Of a DNA stretch of 14,971 nt, positions 7,688-14,452 are shown piece after piece. Under the pieces are notes generated by a model. That model saw only the letters and a program-made list of their open reading frames with translations. It searched no databases and was not told the DNA's origin. The DNA lies in NCBI GenBank assembly GCA_944372745.1, contig CALWAB010000085.1:1-14971 (forward strand), written 5' to 3'. This DNA is from an uncultured Clostridia bacterium (GTDB taxonomy: Bacteria > Bacillota > Clostridia > Christensenellales > UBA1242). The first letter of the stretch is position 1; every line of letters starts with the position of its first letter. Both the position numbers and the translations under genes were made by a program.

Positions 7688-9484
7688 TTAGTTAACAAAC
7701 GAAGATTTCAAAACTGATAATTCTTTGCTCAAGTTTCCAATCTTTGTCAATAATTCAGTTCTCTTTGATAAATCTGTGGAATTCTTGTATAATGTTTCTA
7801 GGTCGCGAATTTCTATTTCCAAAGTTCGCATTTTGTTTACATTTAGCGAATTTAAGTACTCCTGCTTGTCCTTCTCTTCGCTGGTTGAAAATTTGAAGTT
7901 GACCAGTTCTGCAATGTCTGCATCCTCGTCAAGGTTAAAAATATCATATAAATCGCTTATGCGGAATTCTATTCCATTGTCTTTCTTAGACATTATAAGT
8001 GCATAAAGCCTTTGATAATTAGTATTGACAAAACTTAAATTAACATTATCCAAAACATAAGGTTTTTTGTGAATAATGCTAGAAAGTATAATTTTATCCG
8101 CTTTTTGATAAGCGTCACTGAAATTTTGTGCTATTTGTGACAAGTCGCGTTTAGGCTCAATTTTCTTAGTTAAAGATGACATCGCATTATTCAATGATTC
8201 GCGTACGACATTATTGGCTACATTTGCATATTTTGCAATTAAATTGACATAAACATCGGCTTCTGCAAGCGTTGGTAAAGTCTTCAATAAATCTATTGCT
8301 TTCTTCAAAAACTCTGAACGAGATTCATTGGATGTCATTTTAGATTGTTCAGCAAGTGTACGCAATTTGTAATCCATTACTTCTTCTGCGTTGTCAATTA
8401 ATTTTTGAAAGGCTTCTTTGCCTTGACTTTTCAAAAATTCGTCTGGGTCTTGTCCATTTGGAATATTGATTATCTTGACTTTTAAGTTCGCATTTTGCAA
8501 AATGTCTAATGCACGGAAAGTGGCTTTATGACCCGCATTGTCTCCATCATAACAAACTAGAACATTGTCACACACTTTCTTTAAAATGCGTGCATGCTGT
8601 TCAGTGAGAGCAGTGCCTTGCGTAGCAACGGCATTTTGAAACCCATACTGATGTAGCATTATAATATCTATTTGCCCTTCCGCTAAAATTAAGGTATCAA
8701 AATGTTGAGATCGCTTAGCGTCCATAACCTGTTTCAAACCAAAGATTGCTTTAGACTTATCAAATACAATAGTTTGCCTAGTATTTTTGTACTTAGCCAC
8801 ATCTAATTCATTATCTAAAATTCTTCCCGAAAACCCTATTACTTCTCCATAGGTATTATAAATAGGAAAAACAAGGCGTTCGGCTACAGCATCAAATAGT
8901 TTGCCCTTTGATTCACTTATTATCCCTGCTTGTAATAATGTGTCGTTGTCATAGCCCAATGTCTTGAGTTTTGTAATAATGAGTTGAAAATTGGGACTAT
9001 ACCCAATTTCAAAATTTTCTAATGAACTTCTATTGATTCTTCGGTCTTTTAGATATCTTTGCGGTTTGATAGCGGTTTTATCATAAATCTGCGCTTTATA
9101 GAACTCCTTTGCATCATACAAGGCTTTAAGCACTTGTTTTTTTAATTGATTTTGCTTAGCAATTGTAGCCATATCGGCTTGAGAATCATATTGCACTTCC
9201 ATCCCTACAGACTTAGCCAAGAATTCTACTGCTTCCATAAAACTCAAGCCTTCCATCTTCTTAATAAAAGTGATTATGTCCCCCGACTCTCCACATCCAA
9301 AACAATGATAAAAGCCCTCGAATTCGTCTATTGAAAACGATGGTGTCTTCTCATAATGGAATGGACATCTTGCCCAATATGTTCTTCCCTTTTTTGTAAG
9401 CTCAAGATATTTAGACGCAATTTGGGTAAAACTACAGCGAGATTTTAGTTCTGCTATAAATCCATCTTTTAATTTGCCTTCCAT
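7688..9484 (-). CDS. dnaG: DNA primase
   Basis: DnaG lays RNA primers for Okazaki fragments and works with the replicative helicase. The N-terminal CHC2 zinc finger is Cys40, His43, Cys61 and Cys64 (RCPFHYEKTPSF, then YHCFGCGESGD). The catalytic core has RLVFPIYN and GFSGR (about 204-221), and the TOPRIM fold has AEGQIDII (Glu269) and YDGDNAGHKAT (DGD at 313-315). The C-terminal portion, to residue 598, is the less conserved helical helicase-interaction region. Length is typical. The only ribosome-binding sequence near the ATG is GGGAG about 14 nt upstream, an unusually long spacing, so initiation may be weak; no better in-frame start is visible. A TATAAT box inside an inverted repeat lies about 50 nt upstream. 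dnaG heads the group with sigA, trmK and the zinc-ribbon gene. Confidence 0.98.
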   Translation of the reverse strand: MEGKLKDGFIAELKSRCSFTQIASKYLELTKKGRTYWARCPFHYEKTPSFSIDEFEGFYHCFGCGESGDIITFIKKMEGLSFMEAVEFLAKSVGMEVQYDSQADMATIAKQNQLKKQVLKALYDAKEFYKAQIYDKTAIKPQRYLKDRRINRSSLENFEIGYSPNFQLIITKLKTLGYDNDTLLQAGIISESKGKLFDAVAERLVFPIYNTYGEVIGFSGRILDNELDVAKYKNTRQTIVFDKSKAIFGLKQVMDAKRSQHFDTLILAEGQIDIIMLHQYGFQNAVATQGTALTEQHARILKKVCDNVLVCYDGDNAGHKATFRALDILQNANLKVKIINIPNGQDPDEFLKSQGKEAFQKLIDNAEEVMDYKLRTLAEQSKMTSNESRSEFLKKAIDLLKTLPTLAEADVYVNLIAKYANVANNVVRESLNNAMSSLTKKIEPKRDLSQIAQNFSDAYQKADKIILSSIIHKKPYVLDNVNLSFVNTNYQRLYALIMSKKDNGIEFRISDLYDIFNLDEDADIAELVNFKFSTSEEKDKQEYLNSLNVNKMRTLEIEIRDLETLYKNSTDLSKRTELLTKIGNLSKELSVLKSSFVN

Positions 9485-9513
9485 TGTATAAAAACAACTC
9501 CCAATTTTCCCTA

Positions 9514-9557
9514 AAAATCGCGTTCTATGATATTATACAACCAAAAAACGCAATTTT
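9514..9557 (-). promoter_or_regulatory. Inverted repeat enclosing a TATAAT box, upstream of dnaG
   Basis: On the minus strand AAAATTGCGTT (9547-9557) and AACGCGATTTT (9514-9524) are 11-nt complementary arms with one G-T pair, separated by 22 nt. A perfect TATAAT (9532-9537) sits between them, about 48 nt before the dnaG start. No good -35 box lies 16-18 nt upstream; a TTGACA at 9567-9572 is 29 nt away. The dyad could be an operator around the dnaG promoter, or a loose hairpin ending recO transcripts, since T's follow the second arm. Confidence 0.5.
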
Positions 9558-9583
9558 CCTTTTTTTTGTCAAAATTTTTAAAA

Positions 9584-10282
9584 TTATGTATAAATTCTGT
9601 CGACTGCACCACTCAATATACCTTTTAACGACTTCAAATCGCTATCATTTATGTCTATTTGTAATAACTCAAGAAATTTATGTGATTTGAATATTTTAAA
9701 CAAATTAATTATTTCTGCTTTCATATAAATGCTATCATAATTTCTACAGTCTGTACAGACAATGCTATTTTGCCTTATATCAAAGTAAGCGTCACCAAGA
9801 ATAATTTTTCCACAACTAAAACACACTTCAGCATTTATGCCATAGCCAAGCATATTCAATAACTCTATATAAAATTTACTAATCAATAAATTAGTCTTAT
9901 CTAAATGTTTTTCTAGTACAGTCAAGTATGTTAGCAATAGCAAAAATGGTCTTTCACTCGCTTGTGAAAGACAAGACTTATCAATAGCCTTTAATGCTGA
10001 GCAGGCATCTAGATACGCATCATAATCTGTAGTTAAATTCATAAAACTATTCTTAGGTGATACCTGCGTAACTACATCATATCCCTTGCCTTTCACAACC
10101 AAAAACTCCCCAAAGAAGAATGGTTGTCCTGCAAAGCGTTGCTTTGCTTTAGGGCGTTTGCATCCTTTCAATATTACATTTTGCTTACCAAAATCAGCAG
10201 AAAAAATTGTGAGAAGTTTATCATAATCTCTATAGTCTTTAGCACTTAAAACTATTGCGTCACATTTTTGTTCGTTACTCAT
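9584..10282 (-). CDS. recO: DNA repair protein RecO
   Basis: RecO mediates loading of RecA on SSB-coated single-stranded DNA in the RecFOR pathway. The 232-residue protein has the N-terminal OB-fold (CDAIVLSAKDYRDYDKLLTIFS, where the Y-x-E/D-D/K-L block is typical), then KGCKRPKAK and a helical middle. The four-cysteine zinc site of Gram-positive RecO is Cys154, Cys157, Cys176 and Cys179 (CFSCGK, then CTDC). AAGGA lies about 5 nt before the ATG. Only one base separates it from the stop of the upstream small gene, so it belongs to the ybeY-era-yqzL-recO transcript. The frame ends 99 nt before dnaG. Confidence 0.95.
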   Translation of the reverse strand: MSNEQKCDAIVLSAKDYRDYDKLLTIFSADFGKQNVILKGCKRPKAKQRFAGQPFFFGEFLVVKGKGYDVVTQVSPKNSFMNLTTDYDAYLDACSALKAIDKSCLSQASERPFLLLLTYLTVLEKHLDKTNLLISKFYIELLNMLGYGINAEVCFSCGKIILGDAYFDIRQNSIVCTDCRNYDSIYMKAEIINLFKIFKSHKFLELLQIDINDSDLKSLKGILSGAVDRIYT

Positions 10283-10283
10283 T

Positions 10284-10445
10284 CTATTCCTTCGTGTGCG
10301 TTTTGTCTACATCATTTTCGATGGTTAAAAACGGAAACCACTCAGGATGAACAATTATATTTTTTAGGTTTCTATAACCTATATTCCCTGTCTTATAGAA
10401 AGCCTTATCTAATAACTTGATTAATTCGTTCTTTTGTTCGTTCAT
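10284..10445 (-). CDS. Small YqzL-like protein between era and recO
   Basis: This is a 53-residue protein starting MNEQKNELIK. I chose the ATG at 10445 over the upstream ATG at 10472 because GGAGG (10452-10456) lies 6 nt before it, and the upstream start has no ribosome-binding site. The core KAFYKTGNIGYRNLKNII resembles the aromatic-x-x-TGN-x-x-x-Y pattern of YqzL, the tiny protein encoded between era and recO in Bacillus and many Clostridia. It has no membrane segment or cysteines and an acidic C-terminal tail. The function of YqzL is unknown to me. It is translated immediately upstream of recO (1-nt gap), so it may also serve to couple recO translation. Identity rests on position plus a short motif, so it is moderately sure. 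Confidence 0.7.
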   Translation of the reverse strand: MNEQKNELIKLLDKAFYKTGNIGYRNLKNIIVHPEWFPFLTIENDVDKTHTKE

Positions 10446-10502
10446 AATTTGCCTCCGTTTTATTATTTGCATTATATGACAATATATGTAGACTAAATTT
10501 CA

Positions 10503-11399
10503 TCATATATCGTCCGGATTAAATCCTAATTCATTCAATAAACTATTGCTATCGTTCCAATTCTCCTTAACTTTGACCCATAAATCCATAAAAATTTTTG
10601 TGCCAAATATTTTCTCTAGTTCTTGTCTTGCTCTCTGTCCTATATTTTTGAGCATTTGACCATCTTTGCCAATTATTATTCCTTTGTGCGACTGTTTATC
10701 GCAGTAAATGGTAGCGGTGATATTTAAAATATTGCCGTCTTTTTCCATTTTTTCAACTTTAACACCTATTCCGTGTGGTATTTCCTCGCGAATCAAGTAA
10801 AGTGCTTTTTCGCGAATAATCTCACTTACTAGAAATTCATCATTCTTTTTCGACTGCAAATCTTCGTCTTGATAATATTTAACCGTATCAGACAAGTATG
10901 GGTCTATGAGTTCTAGCAATACATTCAAATTCTGTCGTTTTTTTGCTGAGATAAAAACTATCTCTTTAAATGAATTATTGTCTTTCAATTTTTCAATCTG
11001 TGGATAAATTTTACTTATAGACGATTCATCCACCTTGTTTACTACTAAAAATGTAGGTATTTTCTTTGTGTCAATTTTTTTAAGCGGTGTGGCTATTTGC
11101 TCATACAATACTTTGGACGCATCCACAAGCAATAGTATGACATCTACATCACTAAGCGCCGAATCTATGCTCTTATTCATAAATTTGTCAAGGCTATTCT
11201 TTGGTTTATGAATCCCTGGGGTATCGACAAACACTATCTGTCGGTCTGGGGTATTATAAACGCCTATGATTTTATTGCGTGTAGTTTGAGGCTTTGGTGT
11301 AACAATGGAAACCTTTTTCTTAAGCAAAGCATTGATTAATGTGGATTTGCCCACATTTGGCAAGCCTATAAGTGCCACAAACCCTGATTTAAATTCCAT
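10503..11399 (-). CDS. era: GTPase Era, 16S rRNA/30S assembly factor
   Basis: Era binds the 3' end of 16S rRNA and couples 30S maturation to GTP hydrolysis. The 298-residue protein shows G1 GLPNVGKST (12-20), G2 Thr39-Thr40 in PQTTRN, G3 DTPGIHKP (59-66), G4 NKVD (121-124) and G5 ISAKK near 150. The type II KH RNA-binding domain has IIIGKDGQMLKNIGQRAR and ends with DLWVKVKENW. All motifs are intact. GGAG lies 6 nt upstream of the ATG. The ybeY stop is 2 nt upstream, so translation is probably coupled. The products of era and ybeY act on the same 16S 3' end, which fits their pairing. dgkA and cdd, which often lie between them, are absent. Confidence 0.98.
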   Translation of the reverse strand: MEFKSGFVALIGLPNVGKSTLINALLKKKVSIVTPKPQTTRNKIIGVYNTPDRQIVFVDTPGIHKPKNSLDKFMNKSIDSALSDVDVILLLVDASKVLYEQIATPLKKIDTKKIPTFLVVNKVDESSISKIYPQIEKLKDNNSFKEIVFISAKKRQNLNVLLELIDPYLSDTVKYYQDEDLQSKKNDEFLVSEIIREKALYLIREEIPHGIGVKVEKMEKDGNILNITATIYCDKQSHKGIIIGKDGQMLKNIGQRARQELEKIFGTKIFMDLWVKVKENWNDSNSLLNELGFNPDDI

Positions 11400-11401
11400 A
11401 A

Positions 11402-11884
11402 CTATCTCCTCAATTTCATTTTTTCCATAGTTTTGTCTTGTAAGTCAAACATTATTGCACGCTCAAATTCTGCTTCGTGGTCAAGCCCTAGCAAATGCAA
11501 AAGTCCGTGCACTGCTAAGAAACATATTTCTCTTTCTATGCTGTGCCCATATTCTTGGCTCTGTTCCACTGCCACATCATAACATATGAACAATTCGCCA
11601 ATGTAGACTTTCTTCTCTTCTCTATCGTAATCATAAGGATAATTCTTTTCACAAATTTTATTTTGTAGTCCATTCTCTAGCATTCTAAAGGAAATCACAT
11701 CTGTAGGTCTATCTTTATGCCTATATTCCACATTCAATTCTTGTATTTTTTCCTTGTCTACAAAAGTTAAAATTGCATAGAAATTCTTGCTTTTCTGTCC
11801 AACTATTTTACACAAAGTTTTAGATGCCTTTTGTAAGAGCTTTTCATCAATAGGATAATTGTGTTCATTAATTATCTTAAACAT
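11402..11884 (-). CDS. ybeY: Endoribonuclease YbeY, 16S rRNA 3'-end maturation factor
   Basis: YbeY is a zinc-dependent RNase needed for 16S rRNA 3'-end processing and ribosome quality control. The signature HGLLHLLGLDHE supplies the three zinc-ligand histidines (126, 130 and 136 from the chosen start), preceded by RPTDVISF (59-66) and IGELFIC. The frame is open 16 codons further upstream (to 11932), but the ATG at 11882-11884 has AAAGGGTGG about 6 nt before it and begins MFKIINEHN, giving the usual length of 160 residues. It is followed by era after 2 nt. It lies about 80 nt after yqfD; the phoH and yqfF genes that separate yqfD from ybeY in Bacillus are missing. Confidence 0.97.
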   Translation of the reverse strand: MFKIINEHNYPIDEKLLQKASKTLCKIVGQKSKNFYAILTFVDKEKIQELNVEYRHKDRPTDVISFRMLENGLQNKICEKNYPYDYDREEKKVYIGELFICYDVAVEQSQEYGHSIEREICFLAVHGLLHLLGLDHEAEFERAIMFDLQDKTMEKMKLRR

Positions 11885-11965
11885 ATAACCACCCTTTCTC
11901 TTCTGTTCTTTGTTTAAGAAATTATAGCACACTTTTGCCTATTTAACAACAATTTTTGTAAACTT

Positions 11966-13069
11966 TTAAATAATTTTTTGGTTGATGACAAAACTTACCG
12001 AGATAGTCACATTATCCCCATTATTCGACACATCGAGTATTACATTATCATATTCTTCTATTTTTAATTGTTCTTGTGCTAATTTTATAGCGTTTTCTTG
12101 CAAATTTTCAATATCATTTAAATCTATATTGATACTTTTTTCAATAAGTTCGTACAATGTATGTTCTACTACTTTAATAGGCAATGGAGATTCCAAATAA
12201 TAAGATTTTTCTTCACTTTCAAAATACTGAAAATTACAATGACTTTGAGATAATATAGGTATTCCACATATGTACAAATCACAATATTTGTAGGTATTCC
12301 CACTCCTTTCTAAAACTGTGTCCGTGCTAAAATATGTCCTATTATAAGTATAATATACATCCGCATAAACTTCACCCATTGCTTTTGATGCTATTTGATT
12401 GCCTTCACTATCAAGTACATAATTACCAATTAAAGTTTGACCTTTTACGACCTTATCGCCCACTTTAACTAAGGCCGTCCCTGCATTGGTTTTTATACTT
12501 GTAATAACGCAATCATAATTAGACACCAAAGATCTTGTATTGTCTAAAATAGTTTCATTATTTATCTTTTCACTGATTGTAACTATGAGAGAAGTCCCAA
12601 CCACATTCACTGAAACTAGTCCAACATCTTCGACATTGTGCAGTATAGCATTCTCTACTTTTTCTAAATCTAAACTTTTCTTATTTACCCCTATAATAGC
12701 TCCACTATCTTCTAACGCTTCAACTATTTGCATTTCGTCTATATTCTCTAACCCATAAACTTTATACTGCCAAATATGTTGCGAATAAGCAAAACAACAT
12801 ACAAAAACGATACAAAGCGTGATTAGAATAGCTATATTTTTTTTAAAAAAATCTTTAAGATTTTCATACTTTGGCGTTCTAACTAACTCCACTTTATAAT
12901 TAGAATTGCCATAAAGTTCAAGTATCCGTGGAACATTTCTATAGTCTGTATTGAATATTAAAGCGTCTTCTTTAAATTCTATATCAAAAACAATAATTTT
13001 TCGGTTGGAGAGAGCATTTAAGAAATTCTGGAGATTTTCACCTTTAACTAATATTTTCGATTTTCTCAT
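11966..13069 (-). CDS. yqfD: Sporulation membrane protein YqfD
   Basis: The 367-residue protein has an N-terminal cytoplasmic domain of about 75 residues, one membrane segment near 79-95 (IAILITLCIVFVCCFAY), then a long extracytoplasmic domain. The latter opens HIWQYKVYGLENIDEMQIVEALEDSG and includes VSVNVVGTSLIVTISEK and a lipoyl/barrel-sandwich-like KVGDKVVKGQTLIGNYV. This is the layout of YqfD, a family encoded beside yqfC and expressed in the mother cell under sigma-E in Bacillus; its role in spore formation is not biochemically defined. AGGGGGAG lies just before the ATG, 13 nt after the yqfC stop. The visible C-terminus, VTISVSFVINQKII, looks complete. Its presence implies a spore-forming ancestry. 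Confidence 0.92.
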   Translation of the reverse strand: MRKSKILVKGENLQNFLNALSNRKIIVFDIEFKEDALIFNTDYRNVPRILELYGNSNYKVELVRTPKYENLKDFFKKNIAILITLCIVFVCCFAYSQHIWQYKVYGLENIDEMQIVEALEDSGAIIGVNKKSLDLEKVENAILHNVEDVGLVSVNVVGTSLIVTISEKINNETILDNTRSLVSNYDCVITSIKTNAGTALVKVGDKVVKGQTLIGNYVLDSEGNQIASKAMGEVYADVYYTYNRTYFSTDTVLERSGNTYKYCDLYICGIPILSQSHCNFQYFESEEKSYYLESPLPIKVVEHTLYELIEKSINIDLNDIENLQENAIKLAQEQLKIEEYDNVILDVSNNGDNVTISVSFVINQKII

Positions 13070-13082
13070 TTACTCCCCCTAT

Positions 13083-13325
13083 TTAATCTACAATAGAAAG
13101 TGTCAAAATGTTGCCTTTGACACGAATTTCATTTTTAGATAGTTCTTCAATTTCTAGATTTTGCCCTTGAATTGCAAGTTTTTTCTTCTTTAAATACACG
13201 ATAATTTCTTCGCTAGTACAATGATTTAAACCACGCGAACCCATTAAATACAAATAACCTTTACAAAAATAACATTTGTATTCTAGTTCTTGCAAATCTC
13301 TTTTTAAAAACTCCAAATATTCCAT
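13083..13325 (-). CDS. yqfC: Sporulation protein YqfC (YabP/YqfC family)
   Basis: This 80-residue beta-rich protein carries the YabP/YqfC pattern: a central GSRGLNHCTSEEIIVYL, then LAIQGQNLEIEELSKNEIRVKGNILTLSI at the C-terminus. In Bacillus the gene is the sigma-E-controlled partner of yqfD, and the pairing is conserved here. AAAGG lies 6 nt before the ATG. Because a strong terminator stands upstream at 13480-13506, yqfC probably has its own promoter in 13326-13479. A TATAAT-like box is present at 13366-13371, but no convincing -35 box or sigma-E match was found by eye. Two extra cysteines (YKCYFCKG) near residues 18-21 could be incidental. Confidence 0.88.
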   Translation of the reverse strand: MEYLEFLKRDLQELEYKCYFCKGYLYLMGSRGLNHCTSEEIIVYLKKKKLAIQGQNLEIEELSKNEIRVKGNILTLSIVD

Positions 13326-13479
13326 AAATTACCTTTCTATAATATATTAATTATATTTATTTAATATTATAAAAAAGTACAAATAATTGATTTAACTACA
13401 TATAAATGCAATATTGCTTATAAAAATGATAGTTATACTCGCAATTTTGTGTAAATATATATTATATGCTATTAATTAC

Positions 13480-13506
13480 AAAAAAATGAGCAGGACAATG
13501 TCCTGC
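13480..13506 (-). terminator. Strong intrinsic terminator (minus strand)
   Basis: GCAGGACA and TGTCCTGC (13490-13506) form an 8-bp dyad around a single base, realistically a 6-7-bp stem with a 3-5-nt loop. It is followed on the minus strand by TCA and seven T (13480-13486). It would end transcripts coming from floA through the structured region. The same hairpin is the first hairpin of element copy A on the plus strand. Confidence 0.85.
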
Positions 13507-13610
13507 ACCTGTGGTCTTGGGCCTATACAAGTACTTACTTGGTATATTTCTTTCAAAGTATTGACCAATGTCGTACGCAAGTCAACTTGACCTGTGGTCT
13601 TGGGGAGTGT
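13490..13610 (+). repeat. Structured element, copy A
   Basis: Read on the plus strand: a GC hairpin (13490-13506), block 1 GTGGTCTTGGG (13511-13521), a hairpin TATACAAGT/ACTTGGTATA (13524-13546), block 2 TTCTTTCAAA (13548-13557), a short ATTG/CAAT hairpin, block 3 CGTACGCAAGTCAACT (13572-13587) and block 4 GTGGTCTTGGGG (13594-13605). Copy B on the other strand has the same order and spacing. Whether it is an RNA gene, a DNA structure or a decayed mobile element cannot be settled from one sequence. No convincing promoter is seen on this strand. Confidence 0.7.
13507..13604 (+). repeat. 15-bp exact direct repeat inside copy A
   Basis: ACCTGTGGTCTTGGG occurs at 13507-13521 and again at 13590-13604, 83 nt apart. 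Its ACC-TGT-GGT half can itself form a small hairpin. In copy B the first position is well conserved (GCGTGGTCTTAGG) and the second is degenerate (TTATGGCATTGAG). Confidence 0.85.
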
Positions 13611-13684
13611 CATTAGCCTACTTTATTATTTAATAATTATACTTTATGCTTGTAAAAGCACAAAATATTATTTTTAAGTTTTTA

Positions 13685-13704
13685 GTACTAGGTTTGACTA
13701 GTAC
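13685..13704. repeat. 7-bp perfect hairpin beside copy B
   Basis: GTACTAG and CTAGTAC pair around a 6-nt loop. On the minus strand it follows the last conserved block of copy B directly. It is followed there by TAAAAAC and not by a T-run, so it is not a normal terminator. Confidence 0.7.
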
Positions 13705-13817
13705 CCTTCTCAATGCCATAAGTGCAGTCGACTTGCATACGGGTTTCCCGTTTTGAAAGAACCTACTAGTAATTAATAGCACAAGCCTAAGACCACGCCA
13801 CGGGGTGGCATCACCCC
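13703..13817 (-). repeat. Structured element, copy B (inverted relative to copy A)
   Basis: Read on the minus strand: a GC hairpin GGGGTG/CACCCC (13802-13817), block 1 GTGGTCTTAGG (13796-13786), block 2 TTCTTTCAAA (13761-13752), hairpin ACGGG-AAA-CCCGT (13751-13739), block 3 CGTATGCAAGTCGACT (13741-13726) and a block-4 homologue (13719-13708). Start-to-start distances are 35, 20 and 22 nt, against 37, 24 and 22 in copy A. Hairpin sequences differ while pairing is kept, which points to selection on structure. Confidence 0.7.
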
Positions 13818-13827
13818 TACTAGGGTT

Positions 13828-13850
13828 CTAGGGGATGGAAAATCCCCTAG
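13828..13850. repeat. 9-bp perfect hairpin between the FloA-associated gene and copy B
   Basis: CTAGGGGAT and ATCCCCTAG pair around GGAAA (plus strand). It lies about 47 nt past the stop of the upstream minus-strand gene. No T-run follows on the minus strand; on the plus strand only a short TTCCTTTT follows. It could be a weak terminator, an mRNA 3' end stabiliser, or part of the structured element. Confidence 0.75.
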
Positions 13851-13896
13851 AAATTCCTTTTGTCTACACTCTCAAATGGTAATAAGTCACCGTAAT

Positions 13897-14427
13897 TTAT
13901 TTTGTCTTTTTATCTAATACATCACCAAATAGCAATGCTTTCATTTCTGGCGAAAGATTTTTTATTTCTTCTGCCATTTCACTTGTCTTTTCGGTAGTCA
14001 AGCCTTCGCCTTCTGGTCTATTTGGCTGTTCTGCCTTACTTGGAGCATCATTATCGCTTTCGGCATCCCAAGCTTCATCAGGTTCGGTGAAGTTTGGATT
14101 ATCGCTTTCACCTTCCGCTAATGTGTTCTTAGCTGCTTCTTCCGCTTCTTTTTGTGCTTTGAGTTCCGCTTCTCTCTTTTGTTTTTCTTTTAACTCCGCC
14201 CACGCTATATCGCTTGGTCTAATAAATACATTCTTTTGTTTTTCTTTTTTCTTCTTTTCTTTCTTCTCTTTTGGTACTTTCTCTTTTTTCTTTTTCTCTT
14301 TCTTTTCTTTTGGTTTCTCTTCTTTTGGCGCTTTTGCTTTCGCTTTTGTCTTAACCACAATTCTAGAACCTATTATGATAAAGAAAATAAGAAGAACTGC
14401 AAGTAGTGCCCATATTATTACTGACAT
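13897..14427 (-). CDS. Unrecognised single-pass membrane protein with Lys-rich and acidic regions
   Basis: This 176-residue protein has an N-terminal membrane segment (residues about 4-20, IIWALLAVLLIFFIIIG). A lysine/glutamate-rich stretch follows, about residues 27-66, made of KEKKEKKKKEK-type repeats. A helical segment with many Ala, Glu and Lys, an acidic Asn/Asp/Glu-rich linker and a conserved-looking C-terminal tail NLSPEMKALLFGDVLDKK complete it. I prefer the ATG at 14425-14427, with GAGGTG about 5 nt upstream, over the adjoining TTG at 14430. It lies 47 nt after floA and is likely co-transcribed with it, in the place where yqfB lies in Bacillus; the sequence gives no reason to call it YqfB. 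The single anchor with a charged cytoplasmic or surface tail suggests a membrane-associated partner of FloA, which is an inference from position. Confidence 0.8.
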   Translation of the reverse strand: MSVIIWALLAVLLIFFIIIGSRIVVKTKAKAKAPKEEKPKEKKEKKKKEKVPKEKKEKKKKEKQKNVFIRPSDIAWAELKEKQKREAELKAQKEAEEAAKNTLAEGESDNPNFTEPDEAWDAESDNDAPSKAEQPNRPEGEGLTTEKTSEMAEEIKNLSPEMKALLFGDVLDKKTK

Positions 14428-14452
14428 CAATTCACCTCATAACTCAAAATTT

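Larger units (their letters stand above)
13326..13896. other. Structured intergenic region between the FloA-associated gene and yqfC
   Basis: No protein gene is supported in this 571-nt gap. The part from 13326 to 13479 is plain A/T-rich leader of yqfC. From 13480 to 13850 the sequence becomes markedly richer in G+C and in hairpins. It contains a minus-strand terminator (13480-13506), two diverged inverted copies of one element (13490-13610 and 13703-13817), a hairpin at 13685-13704 and another at 13828-13850. I compared it by eye with 6S, SRP, RNase P, tmRNA, 5S and common riboswitch signatures and found no match. Confidence 0.75.

Noticed and set aside
10446..10472. Nine-codon upstream extension of the YqzL-like gene
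   Set aside because: The internal ATG at 10445 has a GGAGG at ideal spacing; the upstream one has none.
13720..13751. Group II intron domain V-like stretch (CCGTATGC ... GCAC)
   Set aside because: The stem does not pair properly, there is no GNRA loop at the right place, and copy A lacks the pattern.
13800..13860. ykkC (guanidine) or fluoride riboswitch, suggested by CTAGGGTTC and GGGGATGG
   Set aside because: The remaining conserved segments of either family are absent, and the second motif is simply the loop side of a 9-bp hairpin.
13480..13870. MITE or insertion-sequence remnant with terminal inverted repeats
   Set aside because: Although the copies are inverted, no target-site duplication, sharp ends or transposase fragment was seen; kept only as an alternative explanation.
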